The notes under the pieces were generated by a model. It saw only the letters and a program-made list of their open reading frames with translations. It searched no databases and was not told the origin of the DNA. A DNA stretch of 12,636 nt. It comes from Bacillota bacterium. GTDB taxonomy: Bacteria > Bacillota > Limnochordia > Darwinibacteriales > Darwinibacteriaceae. This document shows, in pieces, positions 1 through 6,744 of this stretch. Made by a program: the position numbers and the translations under genes. Numbering within the stretch: the first letter of the stretch is position 1; every line of letters begins with the position of its first letter. The stretch lies in contig JAAYSR010000096.1 in assembly GCA_012518325.1 (NCBI GenBank), positions 1-12,636 of the forward strand, given 5' to 3'.

Positions 1-210
1 CTCTTCGAGACAATTAAGGGGCACTTGGCCAAGCCCATGCATAACGTGGCGGTCTGCCACGGCGCTGCCCTTGAGGAGGCCCAAGAGCTGATTGAGCGCA
101 TAAAACAGCATGGCAATGTCAGGGAAGTGCTGATGAGCCATGTCAGTCCTGTCATCGGTGTGCATACAGGTCCTGGGACACTAGGGTTCGTGGTCTACGA
201 GACAGACTAG
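1..210 (+). CDS. DegV family protein, C-terminal fragment
   Basis: This is the last 69 codons of a gene that begins before the window; the frame is open from base 1 and ends at TAG 208-210. The C-terminal motif SPVIGVHTGPGTLGFVVYE matches the end of DegV-family proteins, which bind a single fatty acid molecule and, in some Bacillota, deliver it to a fatty acid kinase (FakA/FakB system). The HTGPG segment belongs to the conserved second lobe of the fold. A TTG at 25 is in frame but is not a real start, because homologous sequence continues upstream of it. The gene ends 26 bases before pckA, so read-through into pckA is possible. The family call is good; the specific ligand and partner cannot be seen. 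Confidence 0.8.
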   Translation, partial: LFETIKGHLAKPMHNVAVCHGAALEEAQELIERIKQHGNVREVLMSHVSPVIGVHTGPGTLGFVVYETD

Positions 211-236
211 GACAACTAAAGGAGGTACATTGGTTA

Positions 237-1823
237 ATGGCAGAAAATGCATCGTTGAGATTGGAGGCAGTACTTAAACGGCCTAGCACTCGTTTTAATC
301 TTGCTGCAGCCCAATTAGCAGAAGCGGCGGTACAGAGAAGAGAAGGGAGATTTTCTTCCACCGGAGCCCTGTCAACTACAACGGGGAAGTATACCGGAAG
401 GTCACCTAAGGACAAGTTCATTGTAGAGGATGAAATTACTAAGGATACGGTGGCCTGGGGATCTGTCAACGTCCCCATCAGTGAAGAGAAGTTTTCCAGC
501 CTATACCGGATGACAGTTGATTACCTGGAACAGCTGGACGAACTGTTTGTCTTTGACGGTTATGTGGGAGCAGATCCCGACTATCAAATGCCATTGCGGG
601 TGATCAACCAGTTTGCCTGGCAGAACCTGTTTGCTCGCCAGCTGTTTATACGCCCTTCGCGCGATGCCCTTCAGTCACATCAGCCTCAGTTTACAGTAAT
701 TGCGGTCCCAGGCTTGACAGCGGTTCCTGAACGTGACGGCACCAACTCAGAGGCCTTTGTTGTAGTTTCCTTTAAGGAGAAAGTTGTGCTGATCGGCGGC
801 ACCGCCTATGCTGGGGAGATCAAGAAGTCAATCTTTTCGGTCATGAATTACCTGCTTCCTTCCCAAGGAGTATTGCCTATGCACTGTTCCGCCAACGTGG
901 GACAGGACGGCAGGACAGCGCTGTTTTTTGGCCTTTCCGGAACGGGCAAGACAACTCTTTCGGCGGACCCCAACCGGCGGCTCGTTGGCGACGACGAACA
1001 CGGCTGGTCATCACAGGGTATTTTCAACCTTGAAGGCGGCTGCTATGCGAAATGCATCAATCTGTCCCGGGAGCATGAGCCGCAAATATGGGACGCGATT
1101 AGGTTCGGTTCCGTTTTGGAGAATGTAGTCCTTGATCCTTTGGATCACATTGCCGACTACAGCGATGGCTCCTTAACCGAAAACACAAGGTGCGCCTATC
1201 CCCTCGACTATATTCCCGGGCGGGTTACCCCCAGTCTGGCCGGTCATCCTAAGGCAGTGGTGTTTCTGACTGCAGATGCCTTTGGCGTGCTGCCGCCCAT
1301 CAGCATCCTGGAAGAGGAGCAGATTATGTATCACTTTATTTCTGGCTACACCAGCAAACTGGCAGGCACTGAGCGGGGAATCCAGCAGCCTGAGGCAACT
1401 TTCTCCGCCTGCTTTGGCGAGCCCTTCCTGCCCCTGAGCCCCCTGGCCTATGCCCAGATGCTCAAAGATCGAGTCAACGAATACGGATCCAAGGTGTATT
1501 TAATTAATACTGGCTGGTCAGGAGGACCTTACGGCGTCGGCGAAAGGATCTCTTTGAAGTACACCAGGCAAATGGTAACGATGGCCCTCTCTGGGGAGCT
1601 GGACGATGTGGAAACCAGGATTGACCCCATATTCAAGTTTAAGGTGCCTGTAAGCTGCCCGGGAGTCCCGGCGGAGATCTTGGATCCCAGAACAACCTGG
1701 GCTGATCCAGAGGCCTATGATGCGAAAGCTAGGGAACTGGCCCAGGCTTTTATGGACAATTTTACGAAAAAATACGCCGATTTGGCGCCTGAAGTGCGCA
1801 AAGCGGGCCCGATCGCTGGCTAG
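237..1823 (+). CDS. pckA: Phosphoenolpyruvate carboxykinase (ATP)
   Basis: The product is a 528-residue cytosolic enzyme that interconverts oxaloacetate plus ATP with phosphoenolpyruvate, CO2 and ADP, at the junction of gluconeogenesis and, in anaerobes, PEP carboxylation. Visible motifs are TGRSPKDKF (53-61), YAGEIKKSIFSVMNY (191-205), the P-loop GLSGTGKTT (232-240, lysine 238), the metal-binding DDEHGW (252-257) and TENTRCAYPL (314-323). The length and the P-loop form fit the ATP-dependent family rather than the GTP family. The ATG at 237 follows a near-perfect site, AAAGGAGGT at 218-226, ten bases upstream. The gene lies 26 bases after a degV-family gene and is followed by a strong hairpin at 1829-1860. 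All catalytic motifs appear intact. Confidence 0.97.
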   Translation: MAENASLRLEAVLKRPSTRFNLAAAQLAEAAVQRREGRFSSTGALSTTTGKYTGRSPKDKFIVEDEITKDTVAWGSVNVPISEEKFSSLYRMTVDYLEQLDELFVFDGYVGADPDYQMPLRVINQFAWQNLFARQLFIRPSRDALQSHQPQFTVIAVPGLTAVPERDGTNSEAFVVVSFKEKVVLIGGTAYAGEIKKSIFSVMNYLLPSQGVLPMHCSANVGQDGRTALFFGLSGTGKTTLSADPNRRLVGDDEHGWSSQGIFNLEGGCYAKCINLSREHEPQIWDAIRFGSVLENVVLDPLDHIADYSDGSLTENTRCAYPLDYIPGRVTPSLAGHPKAVVFLTADAFGVLPPISILEEEQIMYHFISGYTSKLAGTERGIQQPEATFSACFGEPFLPLSPLAYAQMLKDRVNEYGSKVYLINTGWSGGPYGVGERISLKYTRQMVTMALSGELDDVETRIDPIFKFKVPVSCPGVPAEILDPRTTWADPEAYDAKARELAQAFMDNFTKKYADLAPEVRKAGPIAG

Positions 1824-1828
1824 AGCAG

Positions 1829-1860
1829 GTGCAGAGCAGAGTGTTGATGCTGCTCTGCAC
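1829..1860 (+). terminator. Strong hairpin after pckA, terminator-like but without a U-tract
   Basis: A perfect 11-base inverted repeat, GTGCAGAGCAG and CTGCTCTGCAC, encloses a 10-base loop; one G-U and one A-U pair can extend the stem outwards. It begins six bases after the pckA stop codon. The following bases (TTCATTGAGG) contain no run of T, so this is not a classical intrinsic terminator. It may protect the 3' end of the pckA message, act as a partial terminator, or separate expression of pckA from the downstream gene, whose ribosome site begins at 1867. The structure is seen directly; the role is inferred. Confidence 0.45.
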
Positions 1861-1879
1861 TTCATTGAGGTGAAGCGAG

Positions 1880-2332
1880 TTGAAGGTTGTTGTAGATGCT
1901 GACGCCTGTCCCCGGGCCTGTCTGCAAGTGCTGCAAAGGCACAGGAAAACTCTTAATTACAGGCTGCTGACTGTTGCCTCTGTTGATCATCAAATCGATA
2001 ATCCAGATCACATCACGGTGGGCAAGGGGCAGGATGCGGCTGATTTGGCTGTGATTAACAATACCGGCAGGGGTGACATAGTTGTGACTCAGGACTGGGG
2101 TTTGGCCGCCCTGGTATTAGGGAAGGGGGCCTGGGCGATCTCACCTTCAGGACGGATCTTTACAGAGAGAAATATTGACTTTCTCCTGGAAGAGAGGTCT
2201 CTCAAAGCCAAATACCGCAGAGCAGGCGGCCGCACGAAGGGTCCTTCCGCACGCACTAGGCAGGATGATCGAAAGTTCGAGGAAAGCTTCCTGCTGCTGG
2301 TGCAGCGTGCCGGATCGGCAAGGGACAGCTAA
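1880..2332 (+). CDS. UPF0178 (YaiI/YqxD, DUF188) family protein
   Basis: The 150-residue product has the hallmarks of the YaiI/YqxD family: an N-terminal VDADACPR (5-12), the QDAADLAVI segment (51-59), VTQDWGLAALVL (69-80), SPSGRIFTERNIDFLLEER (88-106) and the GGRTKGPSART tail (116-126). The family is usually 145-155 residues and is classed among PIN-like folds. The conserved acidic residues Asp6, Asp8, Asp52 and Asp72 would fit a metal-dependent nuclease site, but no substrate is established to my knowledge. The start is TTG at 1880, with GAGGTG at 1867-1872 seven bases upstream; no better start exists. It lies 26 bases before another PIN-related (NYN) gene. The family is certain and the function unknown. 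Confidence 0.92.
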   Translation: MKVVVDADACPRACLQVLQRHRKTLNYRLLTVASVDHQIDNPDHITVGKGQDAADLAVINNTGRGDIVVTQDWGLAALVLGKGAWAISPSGRIFTERNIDFLLEERSLKAKYRRAGGRTKGPSARTRQDDRKFEESFLLLVQRAGSARDS

Positions 2333-2358
2333 TTGACAGAATAATGAGGAGGATTTTT

Positions 2359-3327
2359 ATGGCAGAACACCATTTTGCCGTCTTGGTAGATGGTGAAAAC
2401 ATCTCGCCGCGATTTTTAGGGCCTATTCTGGCCGAGATAAATCGTTCAGGTGAGATAATCTTAACAAGGGTGTACGGAGATTGGACTCAGCCGCATATGT
2501 CAGGTTGGAAAGAGCTTTTGCAGTCCTATCCCGTACGGCCCATACAGCAGTTTCGCTATGGAGAAAACGCCAGTGACGGCGCATTAATCATGGATGCAAT
2601 TGAAATTGTGTCCACTAATCGCAACCCCGTCAATGCTTTTTGCATTGTATCAAGTGACAGTGATTTTTACAGCCTGGCCCTGCGCCTTAGGGAACATGGG
2701 ATGTATGTGACCGGCATCGGTCGCCAAGGCACAAAAAGCATTCTGGTTCGCTCCTGCAATCGTTTTATCTATTTAGAAAACCTAGGTTTTTCCGGGAGCT
2801 CTTCTGCAAGCTCTAATGCACAGGAGGAGGAGCAGACGTCATCCCTGGGCAAGGTTCCGGTGGAGGACATTGTACGCAAAGCTTATGAGGCCAGCGAGGA
2901 AGACAGTGACGGATGGCTGCTCCTGGCCCATCTCGGCCAGGCTATCCGCCGAGAGCACTCGGATTTCGACCCCCGGAGCTATAACTATACAAATTTGCTG
3001 GACATTCTGCGTTCCTATCCAGATTTGTTTGAGGTGCGCAGTAACGGCAAAACTCCTCCAGTTTACTGGATGAGGCTAATACCAGAGCAGGAGACTCCGG
3101 TTAAGCTCACAGGTGTTATCAAGCGCTTCATGAGCAACTATGGCTTTATCCGGGCTGAAAAGGGAGACTACTTCTTTACTAAGGCCAATCTGCCTGCGGA
3201 GCAGAGAAACATGCACCTGAAGTCCGGTACGAAGGTGGAGTTTGTGGAAATCAAGGCACCTGATCCCAAGGGAGAAACATCAGCTGAGAAAAACGGCCGG
3301 GCCCGCAGTGTTACAGTCCTTGGCTAG
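2359..3327 (+). CDS. NYN domain ribonuclease candidate fused to LOTUS (OST-HTH) and cold-shock-like domains
   Basis: The 322-residue product has three recognisable parts. Residues about 5-142 form a NYN (LabA/DUF88-type, PIN-like) domain with VDGEN (Asp11), SDGALIMDA (Asp73) and SSDSDF (Asp100, Asp102), the acidic set expected of a metal-dependent RNase. A Ser/Glu-rich linker (145-165) follows. Residues about 166-240 resemble an OST-HTH/LOTUS domain, a winged-helix module that binds RNA. Residues about 249-320 resemble a cold-shock or S1-like beta barrel, with GVIKRFMSNYGFIRA and DYFFTKANL in the places of RNP1 and RNP2. An in-frame ATG at 2344 is possible, but GAGGAGG at 2346-2352 is a well-placed ribosome site for ATG 2359, which starts MAEHHFAVLVDGEN. 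The family assignment is firm for NYN, good for LOTUS and moderate for the barrel. The protein is probably cytosolic; its RNA target is unknown. Confidence 0.9.
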   Translation: MAEHHFAVLVDGENISPRFLGPILAEINRSGEIILTRVYGDWTQPHMSGWKELLQSYPVRPIQQFRYGENASDGALIMDAIEIVSTNRNPVNAFCIVSSDSDFYSLALRLREHGMYVTGIGRQGTKSILVRSCNRFIYLENLGFSGSSSASSNAQEEEQTSSLGKVPVEDIVRKAYEASEEDSDGWLLLAHLGQAIRREHSDFDPRSYNYTNLLDILRSYPDLFEVRSNGKTPPVYWMRLIPEQETPVKLTGVIKRFMSNYGFIRAEKGDYFFTKANLPAEQRNMHLKSGTKVEFVEIKAPDPKGETSAEKNGRARSVTVLG

Positions 3328-3341
3328 CGGGGGGAATGAAG

Positions 3342-4112
3342 ATGCGCCTGATCATGTTATGCGATGCTTCTCAGCCTGAGGCGGTTGCGCCCATGTGCCG
3401 CAAGGCCGGGCTGGGTGTGGAAATCCAATCTTTTTCCAATCCTGACTATCCCCAGCTGAATCCAGGCGGGGCCAAGCTGCATCAGGCGCTTTATCACTCT
3501 GTTCATCCCCGTGCGCTGCACGGACCCTTCGGCGACCTCAGCCCAGGCAGCTGCGATGCGTTAATTCGGGAGGTGACCAGGGAGCGTTTTGAATTTGCCT
3601 ATTCCTGGGCCCGCACTTTGGAGGCGGAGCATGTTATCTTCCATCACGGATATGTTCCCAATACCAATACGCATGGGGGATGGCTGCGGCGCAGCGTCCA
3701 GTTCTGGGAGGATTTTTTGGCTGCCAAGGACCCGAAAATCACTTTTTACCTGGAAAACTTGCTGGAGACCGACGCCAAGCTGATGGGGGACGTTATTAGG
3801 TCAGTAGGCCATCCTAACCTGAAGGCCTGCCTGGATGTGGGGCATGCCTTTTGCCACGGCAAGCGGCCTGTGCTGGAGTGGATAGAGGATTTGGGCGAGC
3901 TGGTGGGCTATGTTCATTTCCATGACAACCGCGGGGATTGGGATGCACATTTGTCTTTAGGAGAAGGACGGATGGGGCTGGATGAGATCTGTTACAGCCT
4001 GGAACAGCGGTCACCCGACGCGATCTGGGCTTTAGAAGTGGGTCCCGAAAATTTGGAGAACTCACTGTTTTGGCTGGAAACACACGGCTATCAGCCCCGC
4101 ACTGGGGGTTAA
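3342..4112 (+). CDS. Xylose isomerase-like TIM-barrel protein (sugar phosphate isomerase/epimerase or endonuclease IV-like)
   Basis: The 256-residue protein belongs to the AP_endonuc_2/xylose isomerase-like TIM-barrel superfamily. Potential metal and substrate residues in order are His60 (ALHGPFGDL), His101-His102 (VIFHHGY), Glu138 (FYLEN), Asp165 and His168 (CLDVGHAF), His192/His194 (VHFHDNRGDWDAH), Glu209 (LGEGRMG) and Glu232 (ALEVG). This full set suggests an active divalent-metal enzyme. Members include sugar isomerases, epimerases and DNA repair endonuclease IV; nothing here decides between them, although the short HFHDN and LGEG motifs resemble sugar epimerase-type members. The ATG at 3342 is preferred over ATG 3336 because the G-rich ribosome site (3329-3334) is only one base from the latter. 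The gene lies 14 bases after the NYN gene and 6 before the acetyltransferase gene. Confidence 0.82.
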   Translation: MRLIMLCDASQPEAVAPMCRKAGLGVEIQSFSNPDYPQLNPGGAKLHQALYHSVHPRALHGPFGDLSPGSCDALIREVTRERFEFAYSWARTLEAEHVIFHHGYVPNTNTHGGWLRRSVQFWEDFLAAKDPKITFYLENLLETDAKLMGDVIRSVGHPNLKACLDVGHAFCHGKRPVLEWIEDLGELVGYVHFHDNRGDWDAHLSLGEGRMGLDEICYSLEQRSPDAIWALEVGPENLENSLFWLETHGYQPRTGG

Positions 4113-4118
4113 GGCATA

Positions 4119-4631
4119 GTGTTTCACATTAAAAAAGCGGACTTTGCGGCGGCGCTGCAAATTGTAGAATGGAACTATCCAGCCCCTTATCACGTCTATA
4201 ACCTTCACGGTTCCGCTGTTGCTCTCCATAGACTGGTTGAGGGACCATATTATGCGGTATATGCGGATCGTCAGCTAATGGGTTTTTTCTGCTATGGAGA
4301 GGCAGCACGGCTCAGGACCAGAAAGAATCACCCTTTCTATCAGGATCAAAACTACTTGGATGTAGGGCTGGGCATGCATCCCGCCTGGTGCGGCAGGGGC
4401 CATGGACAGGTGTTTGTCCGCTCCGGCCTGTGCTTTGCACGGGAGCTGCAATGGGAAAAGGGTTTTAGGCTTACGGTGGCATCAAATAATCCCAGGGCGC
4501 TGAAAGTCTATTCCCGGCTAGGCTTTAGGGAAACAGGGCGCATCCCTTGGAATGCCAAGTTTACTTCCCATTTTGTAGTAATGACGCTTGATAACTGCGT
4601 GCCAGTTCCAGAAGCTGCTCCCGCTGATTAA
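4119..4631 (+). CDS. GNAT family N-acetyltransferase
   Basis: The 170-residue protein carries the GNAT fold: a central strand LDVGLGMHPAWCGRGHG (80-96), whose CGRGHG loop is the acetyl-CoA pyrophosphate site, then the VASNNPRALKVYSRLGF segment (120-136) typical of motif B. Such enzymes move an acetyl group from acetyl-CoA to an amine; the substrate cannot be told. The start is GTG 4119, six bases after the preceding stop codon, with TAAGG at 4110-4114 as ribosome site. No other in-frame start gives the conserved N-terminal strand. The last 23 codons lie over the 3' end of the opposite-strand cca gene. The tail after about residue 158 (rich in Pro and Ala) is beyond the core fold, so it may be dispensable. 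Confidence 0.9.
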   Translation: MFHIKKADFAAALQIVEWNYPAPYHVYNLHGSAVALHRLVEGPYYAVYADRQLMGFFCYGEAARLRTRKNHPFYQDQNYLDVGLGMHPAWCGRGHGQVFVRSGLCFARELQWEKGFRLTVASNNPRALKVYSRLGFRETGRIPWNAKFTSHFVVMTLDNCVPVPEAAPAD

Positions 4632-5895
4632 GGGACGGATCCTCCAACACCTGCTCCAGCAGGCGGCGGAGGATTTCACCTACCAGGGGCCCGGGATTTA
4701 GATCGAGGGCGTGCATCAGATCATGCCCGTCTACTGCCAGATCCCTGATCCCCAAGGCCTGTTTTTGGGTAAGGAGTTCTTTAAACCTTGCTTCCAGGGA
4801 CTGACCAAAGTCAATAATCATGCGGGGATCAGCATTCATGCCGGCCATATCTGCCTGGCGCAGCTTAACAAGTTCAAAGGCGGTCTGAGTGCCTACTGCG
4901 GCCAGGAAGCGCCTTATTTCCCTGTCTGAGGAGTGGGGATGGACGGAAAACATGTGGTGCGCGATGAGGGTTGACACCTTGTGAATAAGGCTGTTACTCC
5001 CATGGAGGCGTCTGAGAATGTCTTCCGCCCATTGGGCGCTGATGCGGGCATGATCGCGCTTTAGGGTCTCCAGTTTGCCTACATCGTGGAGAAGTGCCGC
5101 CCAGCGCAGCTCCAGGACGGGAGGGGCATAATGGGCGGCGGCCATGGCGTGTCCCAGCAGGTCGTAGGGATGGCTCGGACCTGGCGACACAGTATGGCCT
5201 GCCGACAGCTCTGGCAGAATGTGCTCCATCAAACCGCCGGTAAAGAGGGTTTGCAGGCCCTGGAAGAGTTCTCTTCCAAGCAGCGTCCTGTTGAGCTCAC
5301 TTAGAATTCTTTCCGGGCTGACTTTCGCAATCAACCGGGCTAACCCTGGCAGGGACAGCCTGGTTTTCTTATCTATCTTAAAACCCAGAGTAGACTGGAA
5401 GCGAACCAGCCTAAGCATGCGGAGGGGGTCTTCTCTGAAACGGTCCTCAGGATCGCCGACAGTTGCCAATATTCTTCTTCTGAGGTGCCAGCGCCCTTGG
5501 AAAGGATCGATGATCCGCTTTGTCTGCGGATCATAGGCCAGGGCGTTGACGGTGAAGTCCCGCCTGCTGAGATCCTCTTTAAGCCGGTCCGTAAGTATAA
5601 TGTAATCTGGGCGCCGCCCATCGCTGTAGGGGCCGTCCCTGCGCATGGTGGTGATCTCTACCGGGTTTCCCTCCAGAATAACGGTTATGGTGCCGAACTC
5701 CTTGCCGGTTGGTATGGCGCGCTCAAAAACGGCTTCGACCTGCTCAGGCCGGGCGTCTGTCGCTATATCCCAATCCGTTGGCTCCAATCCCAGCAGGCTG
5801 TCACGTATCGCTCCCCCTACTACATAGGCCTGAAACCCGGCATCTGACAGTATCTCACATGCCCTGGCGATTAAGGGCGGAACCGCAATCTGCAT
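4561..5895 (-). CDS. cca: CCA-adding tRNA nucleotidyltransferase with HD domain
   Basis: The 444-residue enzyme builds or repairs the 3'-CCA end of tRNA from CTP and ATP. It is a class II nucleotidyltransferase: VVGGAIRD (25-32) and DWDIATDA (41-48) supply the catalytic carboxylates Asp41 and Asp43. RRDFTVNALAYDP (111-123), DPFQG (130-134) and the nucleotide-recognising FREDPLRMLRLVRF (153-166, Glu155, Asp156, Arg159) follow. An HD phosphohydrolase-type domain is present at about 245-350, with ALLHDVGK (267-274) and AHHMF (312-316). ATG 5895 is preceded on the minus strand by AAAGGAGG (5903-5910) seven bases away. Motif C reads GRWHL where GxxDL is usual. Both ED and R of the recognition helix are present, which is consistent with a full CCA enzyme, but a CC-only or A-only role cannot be excluded. 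Its 3' end overlaps the acetyltransferase gene by 71 bases. Confidence 0.95.
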   Translation of the reverse strand: MQIAVPPLIARACEILSDAGFQAYVVGGAIRDSLLGLEPTDWDIATDARPEQVEAVFERAIPTGKEFGTITVILEGNPVEITTMRRDGPYSDGRRPDYIILTDRLKEDLSRRDFTVNALAYDPQTKRIIDPFQGRWHLRRRILATVGDPEDRFREDPLRMLRLVRFQSTLGFKIDKKTRLSLPGLARLIAKVSPERILSELNRTLLGRELFQGLQTLFTGGLMEHILPELSAGHTVSPGPSHPYDLLGHAMAAAHYAPPVLELRWAALLHDVGKLETLKRDHARISAQWAEDILRRLHGSNSLIHKVSTLIAHHMFSVHPHSSDREIRRFLAAVGTQTAFELVKLRQADMAGMNADPRMIIDFGQSLEARFKELLTQKQALGIRDLAVDGHDLMHALDLNPGPLVGEILRRLLEQVLEDPSLNQREQLLELARSYQASLLQNGK

Positions 5896-6009
5896 GGCAA
5901 GTCCTCCTTTACGGATTCAACTTTAGTTTCGCCATATGTTGCCCTTTTCCTATAACTCGAAGGAAAGTTGCTGTTTGTGGGGAATTGTATGCAGGGAGGG
6001 GGTGTTTGC
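5896..6009. promoter_or_regulatory. Divergent intergenic region between cca and sfsA
   Basis: These 114 bases separate two divergent genes and must carry both promoters if each is independently expressed. On the plus strand the best -10 candidate is TATAAC at 5951-5956, about 47 bases before the sfsA start after allowing for the transcription start, but I see no convincing -35 at 16-18 bases. On the minus strand only a weak TATAGG (5949-5954) is found. Ribosome sites for cca (5903-5910) and sfsA (G-rich, 5994-6002) lie at either end. No riboswitch or terminator is apparent. Confidence 0.3.
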
Positions 6010-6744
6010 ATGCAGAAGTCCATTGCCCTCAGATTCGGCGACCTAGTTAAAGCGACCTTTCTTGAACGCCCCAATCGCTTTATCGTCCGCTGCCGCATCG
6101 ATGGGAGCGGCGAGGAGGCAGAGGCTCATCTTGCAGACCCCGGACGCTTAAAAGAGCTTTTGCTGCCCGGTGCGACGATCTACCTGAACTATGCAGCCAA
6201 ACAGGGCCGCAGGACGAAGTGGTCGGCAGCACTTGTACTGGCTCCAGACGGAGCAACGCTGGTCTCGCTGCAGGCGGCCATGGCCAATCGCCTGGCAGCA
6301 CGGGCCCTGGGGGCACAGGCCATACCCGAACTGGCAGGTTTTCAGTTTGTTAAAGCGGAGTACGCGGTGGGCAAGTCCCGCTTTGACTTTTATCTTGCCA
6401 ACCGCTCCCAGAAGCTGCTCTTGGAGGTGAAGAGCTGCACCTTGGTGGAAGGCGGGATTGCGATGTTCCCAGATGCCGTCACCGAGCGGGGCAAAAGGCA
6501 TGTCCAGGAGCTTGCCGAGCTGAAGAACGGGGGAGAATTCGACACTGCGGTACTGTTTGTCGTCCAGAGATCGGATGGAGAAAAGTTTAGACCGGCTGCC
6601 CATATCGATCCTGCTTTTGCTGATGCCCTGCGGACTGCTTATGAACAGGGGGTCAAAGTGCTGGCCTACAATGCAGTTGTTGGGCTGAAGGGGATTACAT
6701 GGGGAAAGAGACTTTGCGTCGATTTTGCCAAGGAGGTTGATTAA
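6010..6744 (+). CDS. sfsA: SfsA family protein (sugar fermentation stimulation protein homologue)
   Basis: The 244-residue product matches SfsA, usually about 230-240 residues. The signatures are the N-terminal HLADPGRL (40-47) in an OB-like region, SRFDFYL (123-129), LEVKSCTLV (138-146) and FPDAVTERGKRHVQEL (153-168). The Asp126/Glu139/Lys141 arrangement is that of a PD-(D/E)XK nuclease-like core. In Escherichia coli SfsA was found as a DNA-binding factor that raises maltose gene expression; the biochemical role is poorly defined, and regulation of sugar use here is only a guess. Three in-frame starts exist (TTG 5968, ATG 5989, ATG 6010). ATG 6010 follows the strongest ribosome site, GGGAGGGGG at 5994-6002, and gives the length and N-terminus typical of the family. 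It is the first gene of a four-gene run and abuts the next with no gap. Confidence 0.93.
   Translation: MQKSIALRFGDLVKATFLERPNRFIVRCRIDGSGEEAEAHLADPGRLKELLLPGATIYLNYAAKQGRRTKWSAALVLAPDGATLVSLQAAMANRLAARALGAQAIPELAGFQFVKAEYAVGKSRFDFYLANRSQKLLLEVKSCTLVEGGIAMFPDAVTERGKRHVQELAELKNGGEFDTAVLFVVQRSDGEKFRPAAHIDPAFADALRTAYEQGVKVLAYNAVVGLKGITWGKRLCVDFAKEVD

Noticed and set aside
2333..2361. TTGACA directly after the UPF0178 gene as a promoter for the NYN gene
   Set aside because: At 17 bases the would-be -10 is TTTATG, overlapping the start codon, so transcription would begin inside the gene.
5485..5847. A 120-codon open frame on the plus strand inside cca
   Set aside because: It lies wholly opposite the catalytic part of the CCA enzyme and has no motif or start signal.
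5968..6009. Longer SfsA starting at TTG 5968 or ATG 5989
   Set aside because: The added residues (rich in Gly and Cys) are unlike the SfsA N-terminus and include the ribosome site of the ATG at 6010.
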